A stretch of 64,000 nt of DNA. It comes from Streptomyces lomondensis. Lineage in GTDB: Bacteria; Actinomycetota; Actinomycetes; Streptomycetales; Streptomycetaceae. How positions within the stretch are numbered: position 1 is the first letter of the stretch; each line of letters starts with the position of its first letter. This document shows, one piece after another, positions 42,322 through 50,494 of the stretch. The DNA is taken from the NCBI RefSeq assembly GCF_014651035.1, contig NZ_BMWC01000005.1:310001-374000 (forward strand), written 5' to 3'. Made by a program: the position numbers and the translations under genes. The notes below the pieces were generated by a model. The model saw only the letters and a program-made list of their open reading frames with translations, searched no databases and was not told the origin of the DNA.

Positions 42322-43611
42322 GTGACCGACGCCCACGACACCGCAGCAGACAGCTCACTGCGAACCACCGGAGGCGCCCCTCCGGACGACGGCGGATCTT
42401 CTGCTACGGAGGCGCCGATCCCGTTGCTCGAGCCGCGTGAGGGCATTCCGCCCGTGATCGCGGACGAGGCCGCCCTGGCCCGGATGACCGCCGCCTTCGA
42501 GGCGGGTTCCGGCCCCGTCGCCGTCGACGCCGAGCGGGCGTCCGGCTACCGCTACGGCCAGCGCGCCTACCTCGTGCAGCTGCGCCGCGAGGGCGCCGGA
42601 ACGGCGCTGATCGACCCCGTGGCCTGCCCCGACCTGTCCGCCCTGAGCGAGGCCCTGTCCGGCGTCGAGTGGGTACTGCACGCCGCCACCCAGGACCTGC
42701 CGTGCCTGCGCGAGATAGGCATGGTGCCGACGCGGCTGTTCGACACGGAGCTGGCCGGGCGGCTCGCCGGGTTCCCCCGGGTCGGCCTCGGCGCGATGGT
42801 CGAGAGCGTCCTCGGCTTCGTCCTGGAGAAGGGGCACTCCGCCGTCGACTGGTCCACCCGGCCGCTGCCCGAGCCCTGGCTGCGGTACGCGGCGCTGGAC
42901 GTCGAGCTGCTCGTCGACCTGCGCGACGCGCTGGAGAAGGAGCTGGACCGGCAGGGCAAGCTGGAGTGGGCCCACCAGGAGTTCGCCGCGATCGCCGCGG
43001 CCCCGCCGCCCGAGCCCCGCAAGGACCCCTGGCGACGCACCTCCGGCATGCACAAGGTGCGCCGGCGGCGGCAGCTGGCCGTCGTACGGGAGCTGTGGCA
43101 GACCCGGGACCGGATCGCGCAGCGGCGGGACGTCTCGCCCGGCAAGGTGCTCGGGGACGCGGCCATCGTGGAGGCCGCGCTGGCTCTTCCGGCCAACGTG
43201 CACGCGCTCGCCGCGCTGAACGGTTTCGGTCACCGGATGGGCAAGCGGCAGCTGGAGCAGTGGCAGGCGGCGGTGGACCGGGCGAAGGGGCTGAGCGAGG
43301 CGCAGTTGCCGCAGCCGGGGCAGCCGGTCGCGGGGCCGCCGCCGCCGCGGGCCTGGGCGGACAAGGATCCCGCGGCGGCGGCGCGGCTGTCCGCGGCGCG
43401 GGCGGCGGTTTCTGCCTTGGCCGAGGAGCTCAATATGCCGCCGGAGAATCTGATCGCGCCGGATACCGTGCGGCGGCTGTGCTGGGAGCCTCCGGCGGTG
43501 GTGGATGCCGAGTCTGTTGCGGAGGCGCTGGCCGGTTATGGGGCTCGGGGCTGGCAGGTCGAGCAGGTCACGCCCGTGTTGGTGAGTGCTTTGTCCGCCG
43601 AGGCGCCGTAG
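42322..43611 (+). CDS. rnd: Ribonuclease D family 3'-5' exonuclease with HRDC domain
   Basis: A 429-residue exoribonuclease. The DEDD catalytic residues appear as VAVDAERASG (D, E), HAATQDLPCL (D) and YAALDVELL (Y, D), giving the DEDDy pattern. The central HRDC region is near residues 230-310 (RQLAVVRELWQTRDRIAQRR). It trims RNA 3' ends (tRNA and small RNA maturation). GTG 42322 lies 6 nt after TACCCT (42310-42315), suggesting a leaderless transcript that begins immediately beyond the 34-bp palindrome. Followed by copy 2 of the 33-bp repeat. Confidence 0.88.
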   Translation: MTDAHDTAADSSLRTTGGAPPDDGGSSATEAPIPLLEPREGIPPVIADEAALARMTAAFEAGSGPVAVDAERASGYRYGQRAYLVQLRREGAGTALIDPVACPDLSALSEALSGVEWVLHAATQDLPCLREIGMVPTRLFDTELAGRLAGFPRVGLGAMVESVLGFVLEKGHSAVDWSTRPLPEPWLRYAALDVELLVDLRDALEKELDRQGKLEWAHQEFAAIAAAPPPEPRKDPWRRTSGMHKVRRRRQLAVVRELWQTRDRIAQRRDVSPGKVLGDAAIVEAALALPANVHALAALNGFGHRMGKRQLEQWQAAVDRAKGLSEAQLPQPGQPVAGPPPPRAWADKDPAAAARLSAARAAVSALAEELNMPPENLIAPDTVRRLCWEPPAVVDAESVAEALAGYGARGWQVEQVTPVLVSALSAEAP

Positions 43612-43644
43612 GAGGTCTTCTCGTACGGCGAGTGCGGGTCGTAC

Positions 43645-43677
43645 GTGGCTGGTCGCGCAGTTCCCCGCGCCCCTGAG
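43645..43677 (-). repeat. 33-bp dispersed intergenic repeat, copy 2
   Basis: The reverse complement differs by one base from 20941-20973. It sits between the convergent RNase D and MalG-like genes, 33 bp past the RNase D stop. Confidence 0.8.
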
Positions 43678-43683
43678 AGGCCC

Positions 43684-44514
43684 TTACCTGGTGGCCCCTC
43701 TAGTGAAGCCGTTGTAGATGTAGCGCTGGAGGCACAGGAAGGCGATCAGGGTCGGGAGGATGACCAGGATCGCTCCTGCCGAGATGGTTTCCCAGTGGGC
43801 GCCGAAGGGGCCCTTGAAGCGGAACAGGGACGTCGAGATCACGCCAAGATCTTCCGACGGCATGTAGAGGAACGGGATGTAGAAGTCGTTGTAGGTGGTG
43901 ATGCCCTTGACGATCACCACCGTCGCGACCGCCGGCTTCAGCAGCGGGAAGATGATCCTGCGGTAGATCGTGAACGCGTTGGCGCCGTCCAGTCGGGCCG
44001 CCTCGTCCAGTGAGGTCGGGATGGAGCGGACGAACTGCAGGAAGATGTAGATCGACACGATGTCCGTGCCCATGTAGAGGGCGATCGGCGCCCAGAGGCT
44101 GTCGAACATGCCGAAGCTGTTGACGATCTGGAAGGTCGCCACCTGGGTCGTGACGCCGGGGACCAGGGCGGCGACCAGGAACAGCGCCACCACCAGCTTC
44201 CGGAAGCGGAAGGTGAACCGGTCGATCGCGTAGGCCGTCATCGAGCCGATCAGGACCGTGCCGCCGATGGCGAAGAGCAGGATGACCGCCGTGTTGGCGA
44301 ACGCCGAGAGCATCCGGCCGTCCTGGAACGCCGTGACGTAGTTCTGGAAGTTCAGCAGGTCGTCGGGGAGCGCCAGGGCTTCGCTGCCGTCCGCCATCTC
44401 CCGCTCGGACTTGAGCGAGGTGAGCAGGACCGCGGCCAGCGGGAGCAGGACCACCACCGTCGCGGCGATCAGGGAGAGGTAGACCAGGGCGCGGGCGACT
44501 GCGCGGCGTGTCAT
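43684..44514 (-). CDS. Carbohydrate ABC transporter permease (MalG-type)
   Basis: A 276-residue inner-membrane subunit with six helices. The ATPase-coupling EAA loop reads SLDEAARLDGANAFTIYRRI followed by IFPLLKPA, and the GFTRGATR C-terminus is usual. The start ATG 44514 overlaps the upstream permease stop by 4 bp. It completes the membrane pore for sugar import. The ATPase is not encoded in this cluster, so it must be supplied by a shared MsiK-like ATPase as typical of Streptomyces. Confidence 0.9.
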   Translation of the reverse strand: MTRRAVARALVYLSLIAATVVVLLPLAAVLLTSLKSEREMADGSEALALPDDLLNFQNYVTAFQDGRMLSAFANTAVILLFAIGGTVLIGSMTAYAIDRFTFRFRKLVVALFLVAALVPGVTTQVATFQIVNSFGMFDSLWAPIALYMGTDIVSIYIFLQFVRSIPTSLDEAARLDGANAFTIYRRIIFPLLKPAVATVVIVKGITTYNDFYIPFLYMPSEDLGVISTSLFRFKGPFGAHWETISAGAILVILPTLIAFLCLQRYIYNGFTRGATR

Positions 44515-45464
44515 GCGAGGTCCATCCTCTTGTCGTCGGCGGAGTCGGGTACGAGGCGGCGCTGCACCCAGGTCACCGCGAGCACGATCAGCAGCAGCAC
44601 GATCGCGGCCGCCGAGGCGAGCCCCGTCTTGTTGAACTGGAAGGCCAGCTTCACGGTCTGGATCACGAAGGTCTCGGTGCCGGTCGCGCCGCCGGTCATG
44701 ATGTACGGGATCTCGAAGACCGACAGGGAGCCCGAGATCGAGAGGATCACGGTGAGGGACAGCACCGGCTTGATGCCGGGCGCGATGATGTGGCGGAACT
44801 GGTGCCAGCGGTTCGCGCCGTCCAGTTCGGCCGCCTCGTACAGCTCCCCCGGGATCGACTGGATCGCGCCCAGGAAGAGGACGAAGTTCAGGCCCAGGTA
44901 GCGCCAGACGGAGACGGCGGCGAGGGAGGTGTTCGCCGACTCCGGGGTGCCCAGCCAGGCGCGGTCCGTCTCCACGCCGAACAGGCTCAGCACCGAGTCG
45001 AGGGTGCCGCCGTCCTGGAAGAAGTAGAGGAAGACGAAGCCGATCGCGACCCCGTTGATCAGGTACGGGAAGAACAGCACGCCCTTGAAGAAGTTCCGGA
45101 AGCGGACGTTGAAGCTCAGGATCGTCGCGAAGTAGAGCGCGGCCACGATCTGGACGACCGAGGCGGCCAGGTAGTAGCCGCTGACCCAGAAGACCTCGAA
45201 CAAGTCGGGGCGGGTGAGGAGTTCGGCGTAGTTCTCGGCGCCCGTGTAGCGCAGCTCGGGGCTGACGCCGTCCCAGTCGGTGAAGCTGTACGCGACCATG
45301 TTGGCGATCGGCGCGTAGGTGAAGACGATCAGGAAGGCGAGCGGGGCGAGCAGGAAGAGCCAGGGCGTGGCCCCGCGCCACAGACGGGCCCGGCGCGGGG
45401 CGGGGGCGGCGGCCCCCGGCCCCGCGGCGGCCTTGACGGCCGCCGTCTCGGTCGTGCTCGTCAT
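44511..45464 (-). CDS. Carbohydrate ABC transporter permease (MalF-type)
   Basis: A 317-residue inner-membrane subunit. A cytoplasmic Ala/Pro-rich tail (1-35) leads to the first helix (WLFLLAPLAFLIVFTYAPIA), and the EAA loop reads IPGELYEAAELDGANRWHQF. Six to seven helices total. The start ATG 45464 shares one base with the binding-protein stop (TGATGA), linking translation. Together with the MalG-type permease and the lipoprotein it is an oligosaccharide importer, likely for mannosides given the divergent beta-mannosidase. Confidence 0.9.
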   Translation of the reverse strand: MTSTTETAAVKAAAGPGAAAPAPRRARLWRGATPWLFLLAPLAFLIVFTYAPIANMVAYSFTDWDGVSPELRYTGAENYAELLTRPDLFEVFWVSGYYLAASVVQIVAALYFATILSFNVRFRNFFKGVLFFPYLINGVAIGFVFLYFFQDGGTLDSVLSLFGVETDRAWLGTPESANTSLAAVSVWRYLGLNFVLFLGAIQSIPGELYEAAELDGANRWHQFRHIIAPGIKPVLSLTVILSISGSLSVFEIPYIMTGGATGTETFVIQTVKLAFQFNKTGLASAAAIVLLLIVLAVTWVQRRLVPDSADDKRMDLA

Positions 45465-46777
45465 CAGGACCCCAGCGACTTCTGGGTCTCGGTCCACTTC
45501 TCACCGAGGCCGTCCAGGTAGTCGTCCGGGTCGCCCTTCCTGGCGCCGCGGGCCATGTCGACGAGTTCCTTGCGGTAGTCGGGCTTGTTGATGCCGACCT
45601 CGGACTGGTTCTCGAGGGTCTTCAGCTCGGCGCCCTTGCTGTCGTCGAGGTCGAGGAGCTTGACGCCCGCCTCCTCGTACGGCTTCAGGACGTCGGGCAG
45701 CGGGGCGTCCTTGAGCGGCGACAGCGCCAGGTTGTCCTCGGCGTAGCCGGACTTGTCGGTGAACCAGTCGATCCAGGCGCGGGCGGCTTCCTTGTGGTCG
45801 GAGTGGATGTTGACGGCCTGGTTGTAGTCGGGCGACGTCACCGCGCAGAACGTGCCGTCCTTCTGGGCGGGGAAGGGCATGAACCCGATGTCGTCCGGGT
45901 CGGCGCCGGCCTGCTTCGCCGCGCCCTGCATCTGGATGACCGCCCAGGAGCCGAGCCACATGGTGGCGATCTCGCCCTTGGCCAGCTTGGGCTTGGACGC
46001 CTCCCAGTTCGTGGTCGTCGGGTCCTTCTCGGAGAGCCCCTCGTGCACGATGTCGTAGAGCAGGCTGTCCGCCACCCGCAGTTCGCCGCCCTCGGCCCAG
46101 GGGTTGCCCTCGGCCCATCTGGTGGTGGCCTGCTCGTCGCAGCTCACCGAGCCCCTGACCCCCGTCCACTGGCTGAGCGGCCACCCGTCCTTGAAGTTGG
46201 TGTAGTAGGGGACCGCGTCGGTCTTCGACTTGATGGCCTTGAGGCCGGCGAGGAACTCGGCCGGTGTCGTGGGCCAGTCGGTGACCCCGGCCTCGCGCCA
46301 CACTCTCTTGTTGTAGATGAACCCCGGGACCGCGCCGAGCGGGCTCTGGCCGTAGACCTTGCCGCCGACAGCCGTGTAGTCGGTGAAGCGGTACTTCTTG
46401 CTCCGCTCCTCCTGGCTGCCCAGCGACGCGAAGAACTTCGGGTAGTCCTTCTTCTCGATCACCGCGGGGATCATGAGGACGTCCCCGTAGTCCTCCGTGT
46501 TCATACGGATCTTGACTTCGCCCTCGTAGTCGGTGATGCCGTCGAACTCGACCTTCACCTTGGGATACGTCTTGTTGAACTCGGCGGCGTACTTCTTCAT
46601 CGTCCCGTCCTGCACGAGGTCGGTCCGGTGAGTGAGGACGGTGATGGTCCCGCTGACGTTGGCGGGGTCGTCGGGCGCCTCGGCATCGGCGCCCTTGGAG
46701 GTGCCCCCGGTGCCGGTGCAGCCGGAGGCGAGCAGCGCGGCTCCCACGGCGAGGGCGAGGACGGTACGGCGGTTCAT
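45464..46777 (-). CDS. Extracellular sugar-binding lipoprotein of an ABC transporter
   Basis: A 437-residue solute-binding lipoprotein. The leader RRTVLALAVGAALLASGC ends in the lipobox ASGC, followed by a Gly/Thr-rich linker and the family-1 binding fold (TVLTHRTDLVQDGTMKKYAA; MWLGSWAVIQMQGAAKQA). It captures sugars outside the membrane and passes them to the permeases. GGAG is 3 nt before ATG 46783 and 9 nt before ATG 46777; the latter is used. Divergent from beta-mannosidase; a LacI regulator in the opposite operon probably controls both. Confidence 0.9.
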   Translation of the reverse strand: MNRRTVLALAVGAALLASGCTGTGGTSKGADAEAPDDPANVSGTITVLTHRTDLVQDGTMKKYAAEFNKTYPKVKVEFDGITDYEGEVKIRMNTEDYGDVLMIPAVIEKKDYPKFFASLGSQEERSKKYRFTDYTAVGGKVYGQSPLGAVPGFIYNKRVWREAGVTDWPTTPAEFLAGLKAIKSKTDAVPYYTNFKDGWPLSQWTGVRGSVSCDEQATTRWAEGNPWAEGGELRVADSLLYDIVHEGLSEKDPTTTNWEASKPKLAKGEIATMWLGSWAVIQMQGAAKQAGADPDDIGFMPFPAQKDGTFCAVTSPDYNQAVNIHSDHKEAARAWIDWFTDKSGYAEDNLALSPLKDAPLPDVLKPYEEAGVKLLDLDDSKGAELKTLENQSEVGINKPDYRKELVDMARGARKGDPDDYLDGLGEKWTETQKSLGS

Positions 46778-46849
46778 GTGCATCAGCTCCGTTCACGGAG
46801 GGGAACTCGGGACGGACGAGCACGTGCGGTATGGCTGGTTCGGCACTCT

Positions 46850-46928
46850 GACAGCGCTTTCTCAACCGGTAAAGTCCCATTCCCGCCAAGGATGTGAAAA
46901 CCCGAACACGGCTCTTCACTACACCGGT
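46850..46928. promoter_or_regulatory. LacI-type operator candidates between the divergent sugar operons
   Basis: GACAGCGCTTTC (46850-46861) is nearly the symmetric LacI-family site GAAAGCGCTTTC. AACCGGT at 46864-46870 and ACCGGT at 46923-46928 form two more CG-centred elements. They lie in the 164 bp separating the binding-protein and mannosidase starts. Confidence 0.55.
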
Positions 46929-46941
46929 TAAGGGAGTGGGC

Positions 46942-49332
46942 ATGCTGGAGGCCACACCGCTCGGCGACGGATGGATCCTGCGGCACGAGTCGAACACGCT
47001 GCCGGCCTCGGTGCCGGGCTGCGTGCACACCGACCTGATGGCGGCCGGGGTCATCCCGGACCCGTTCCTGGGGCGGAACGAGACCGACGTGGCCTGGGTG
47101 GGGCGCCGGGACTGGACGTACGAGCGGGAGCTGCCCGCCGCGTCCGCCGCGCACGAGCAGACCGACCTGGTCTTCGACGGGCTCGACACCGTCGCGGAGA
47201 TCTCCCTGGACGGGCGGCTGCTGGGCACGGTGCGGAACATGCACCGCTCCTACCGGTTCGACGTGACGGGCCTGTCCGGGCGGCTGTCGGTGCGGTTCGT
47301 CTCCGCCTACGCCGAGGCCGAGGCCGTCCGCGGACGGCTCGGCGAACGGCCCGCCGCCTACGCCGAGCCCTACCAGTACCTGCGCAAGATGGCCTGCTCC
47401 TTCGGCTGGGACTGGGGGCCGACCCTGGTGACGGCCGGGATCTGGCGGCCGGTGCGCCTGGAGCGCTGGTCCACGGCCCGGATCGCCCGGGTGCGGCCGC
47501 TGGTCACCGTCGAGGAGGGCGCCGGGGTCGTCGAGCTGGCCGTCGACGTCGAGCGGACCCGGGTGGAGGCGCCGCTCGCCGTGGAGGCGACCGTCGCCGG
47601 GGTGCGGGCCCGGGCGGAGATCGAGGGGGCGGGCGGGGTCGTCCGGCTGCGGGTGCCGGACGCGGAGCTGTGGTGGCCGCGCGGGTACGGGGAACAGCCG
47701 CTGTACGACGTCGAGTTGACGCTGCTGCACGGCGAGGACGCGTTGGACGGGTGGCGGCGCCGGATCGGCTTCCGGACCGTGGAGCTGGACCAGCGGCCCG
47801 ACGCGCACGGCACCGGGTTCACCCTCGTCGTCAACGGGGAGCGGCACTTCGCGCGGGGCGTCAACTGGATCCCCGACGACGTCTTCCCGTCCCGGATCAC
47901 CCGCGCGCGCTACCGGGAGCGGCTGGAGCAGGCCGCCGGCGCAGGTGTCGACCTCGTCCGGATCTGGGGCGGCGGCATCTACGAGAGCGAGGACTTCTAC
48001 GACGCCTGTGACGAACTCGGGCTGCTGGTCTGGCAGGACTTCCCGTTCGCGTGCGCGGCCTACCCGGAGGAGCAGCCGCTGCGCGGCGAGGTGGAGGCCG
48101 AGGCGCGGGAGAACGTCGTACGGCTGATGCCGCATCCGTCGCTGGTGCTGTGGAACGGCAACAACGAGAATCTGTGGGGCTTCCGGGACTGGGAGTGGGA
48201 GCCGCGGCTGGCCGGGGACTCCTGGGGCGAGGGGTACTACCTGGGTCTCCTGCCGCGTCTGGTCGCCGAGTTGGACCCGACCCGGCCGTACACGGCGGGC
48301 AGTCCCTGGTCGGGGTCCTGGCGGCACCACCCGAACGACCCGGCGCACGGCACCCACCACTCCTGGGAGGTGTGGAACCGGGAGGACTACGCCGACTACC
48401 GGCTGAGCGTGCCGCGGTTCGTCGCCGAGTTCGGCTGGCAGGCACCGCCCGCGTACGCCACGCTGCGGCGCGCGCTGCCCGGGGAGGAGCTCGCGCCGGA
48501 CTCCCCCGGCATGCTGCACCACCAGAAGGCGGACGACGGCAACGGGAAGCTGGAGCGCGGTCTGGCCCGGCACTTCGCCGTGCCGGACGGGGACTTCGAC
48601 CGCTGGCACTACCTCACACAGCTCAACCAGGCGCGGGCGGTCGCGGCCGGGATCGAGCACTGGCGCTCCCACTGGCCGGTGTGCGCGGGCACGGTCGTCT
48701 GGCAGCTCAACGACTGCTGGCCGGTGACCTCCTGGGCGGCGATCGACGGGGACGGGCGCGAGAAGCCGCTGTACCACGAGCTGAAGCGGCTGTACGCGGA
48801 CCGGTTGCTGACGCTGCGCGCACGCGACGGCGCGCTGGAGGTGGCCGCCGTCAACCAGGCGGCCGAGGACTGGACGGGGACGCTGACCCTGCGCCGGATG
48901 TCCGTCGAGGGCGAGGTGCTGGCGCGGGCGCAGGTGGAACTGGCGGCCGGGAGGCGGACCGTGGCCCGGGTCGGTGTGCCGCGCGAGCTGACGCCCGCCG
49001 GCCCGAAGGAGTTCCTGGTCGCGGACACGGACGCGGGCCCGGACACGGACGGGCTGCGGGCGCTGCACTTCCCGGTGCCCGACCGGGACATCCCCTATCC
49101 CCGGCCGGAGTTCGAGGTGGCCCTCGCCCCGGAGGGGATCAGGGTGACCGCCCGCACGCTGGTCCGGGACCTGCTCCTCCAGGCCGACCGGCTGGATCCG
49201 GGGGCGCGGGCCGACCGGGGCCTGGTCACGCTGCTGCCGGGCGAAGACGTCACCATCGGGGTGCGCGGCTGGCGCACTCCGGACGCCGAGACCGCCCGTT
49301 CGGCCCTGTACTGCGTGGAGCCCACCCGATGA
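46942..49332 (+). CDS. Beta-mannosidase, glycoside hydrolase family 2
   Basis: A 796-residue GH2 enzyme without a signal peptide, hence intracellular. The N-terminal domain ends in the family motif CSFGWDWGPTL. The catalytic acid/base Glu is in WNGNNENLWGF (about 393-403) and the nucleophile in FVAEFGWQAPP (about 493-503). It releases mannose from the oligosaccharides brought in by the adjoining ABC system. The ATG at 46942 follows AAGGGAG; its stop overlaps the LacI gene start by 4 bp. Cellobiose or other beta-hexosides cannot be excluded as side substrates. Confidence 0.9.
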   Translation: MLEATPLGDGWILRHESNTLPASVPGCVHTDLMAAGVIPDPFLGRNETDVAWVGRRDWTYERELPAASAAHEQTDLVFDGLDTVAEISLDGRLLGTVRNMHRSYRFDVTGLSGRLSVRFVSAYAEAEAVRGRLGERPAAYAEPYQYLRKMACSFGWDWGPTLVTAGIWRPVRLERWSTARIARVRPLVTVEEGAGVVELAVDVERTRVEAPLAVEATVAGVRARAEIEGAGGVVRLRVPDAELWWPRGYGEQPLYDVELTLLHGEDALDGWRRRIGFRTVELDQRPDAHGTGFTLVVNGERHFARGVNWIPDDVFPSRITRARYRERLEQAAGAGVDLVRIWGGGIYESEDFYDACDELGLLVWQDFPFACAAYPEEQPLRGEVEAEARENVVRLMPHPSLVLWNGNNENLWGFRDWEWEPRLAGDSWGEGYYLGLLPRLVAELDPTRPYTAGSPWSGSWRHHPNDPAHGTHHSWEVWNREDYADYRLSVPRFVAEFGWQAPPAYATLRRALPGEELAPDSPGMLHHQKADDGNGKLERGLARHFAVPDGDFDRWHYLTQLNQARAVAAGIEHWRSHWPVCAGTVVWQLNDCWPVTSWAAIDGDGREKPLYHELKRLYADRLLTLRARDGALEVAAVNQAAEDWTGTLTLRRMSVEGEVLARAQVELAAGRRTVARVGVPRELTPAGPKEFLVADTDAGPDTDGLRALHFPVPDRDIPYPRPEFEVALAPEGIRVTARTLVRDLLLQADRLDPGARADRGLVTLLPGEDVTIGVRGWRTPDAETARSALYCVEPTR

Positions 49333-50366
49333 CGGCGACGCCGACCCCCCGCGTCACCATCAAGGACGTCGCCGCCCGGGCCGGCGTCTCCAAGGGCGCC
49401 GTGTCGCTCGCCTTCAACCACAAGCCCGGGCTGTCCGAGACGACCCGGGAGCGGATCTTCCGGGCGGCGCGGGAGCTGGGCTGGGCGCCGAACCTCACGG
49501 CGCGGACGCTGGCCGGATCGCGCGTGGACGTGGTGGGACTCGCGGTGTGCCGTCCGGCGCGGATGCTGGGCCTTGAGCCCTGGTACATGGAGTTCGTCTC
49601 GGGCGTGGAGAGCGTGCTGGCCGAGCACTCCTGCTCGCTGCTGCTGAGGCTCGTCCGGAATCTGGACGAGGAGGTGGCGGTCCAGGGCGCGTGGTGGCGG
49701 GGGCGGCAGGTCGGCGGGTCGATCCTGGTCGACTTCCGGGCCGACGATCCCCGGGTGGACCTGGTGGGGCGGCTGGGGCTGCCCGTGGTCGCCGTCGGGC
49801 ACCCGTCACTGACCGGGGGGCTCACCTCCGTGTGGACCGACGACGCCACGGCCGTGACGGAGGCGGTGCGGTATCTGGCCGCGCTCGGGCACCGGCGGAT
49901 CGCCCGGGTGGGCGGGGCGGCGGACCTCGGGCACACGGCCATCCGGACGGCGGCGTTCGACGAGGCGGCGGGGGCGCTGGCGCTGGCCGGGGCGTGGCAG
50001 GTGGCGACGGACTTCTCGGGGGACGCGGGGGCGCGGGCGACGCGGTCGCTGCTGATGGCTGCGCCGCCGGACCGGCCGACGGCGATCGTGTACGACAACG
50101 ACATCATGGCGGTGGCGGGGCTGTCGGTGGCGGCGGAGATGGGGTTGCGGGTGCCGGAGGACGTGTCGCTGCTGGCGTGGGACGACTCGCAGTTGTGCCG
50201 GTTGACGCATCCGACGTTGTCGGCGATGAGCCATGATGTGCACGGGTTCGGGGCGGAGGTGGCCCGGACGTTGTTTTCGGTGATCATGGGGGGTGGCGAG
50301 GCCGAGTCGCATCCCGTGCCCACGCCTGTTCTGACACCTCGGGGGTCCACTGCGCCGCCTCGGTGA
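49329..50366 (+). CDS. LacI-family transcriptional regulator
   Basis: A 345-residue LacI repressor with an N-terminal helix-turn-helix (VTIKDVAARAGVSKGAVSLA, then NHKPGLSETTRERIFRAARE) and a periplasmic-binding-type effector domain (VVAVGHPSL, RYLAALGHRRIARVGG, VSLLAWDDSQLCRLTHPTLS). It is coupled to the beta-mannosidase gene by a 4-bp overlap. It should bind the palindromes at 46850-46928 and be released by a mannoside. The effector is inferred from context only. Confidence 0.9.
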   Translation: MTATPTPRVTIKDVAARAGVSKGAVSLAFNHKPGLSETTRERIFRAARELGWAPNLTARTLAGSRVDVVGLAVCRPARMLGLEPWYMEFVSGVESVLAEHSCSLLLRLVRNLDEEVAVQGAWWRGRQVGGSILVDFRADDPRVDLVGRLGLPVVAVGHPSLTGGLTSVWTDDATAVTEAVRYLAALGHRRIARVGGAADLGHTAIRTAAFDEAAGALALAGAWQVATDFSGDAGARATRSLLMAAPPDRPTAIVYDNDIMAVAGLSVAAEMGLRVPEDVSLLAWDDSQLCRLTHPTLSAMSHDVHGFGAEVARTLFSVIMGGGEAESHPVPTPVLTPRGSTAPPR

Positions 50367-50430
50367 GCGTCGTACACCCGGCATTCGTGTGTGACCTTCA
50401 CCGCTCCGGGCTACGGGACTGGGCAGCTAC

Positions 50431-50466
50431 GTTACTGATAAGTAGCATGGGATGAGCAAGCGCTCA
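50431..50466. promoter_or_regulatory. Two palindromes upstream of the beta-oxidation operon
   Basis: GTTACT-GATA-AGTAGC (50431-50446, 5 of 6 pairs) and TGAGC-AAGC-GCTCA (50453-50466, perfect 5-bp arms). The second contains the AGCGCT core seen before acyl-CoA genes controlled by TetR regulators in Streptomyces (recalled). Confidence 0.5.
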
Positions 50467-50494
50467 GCGTCCTGGACCCTGGAGGAGAGCCATC

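Noticed and set aside
46850..46861. Catabolite-type CebR site (TGGGAGCGCTCCCA)
   Set aside because: Only the AGCGCT core is shared; flanks differ, so it is described as a general LacI-type element.
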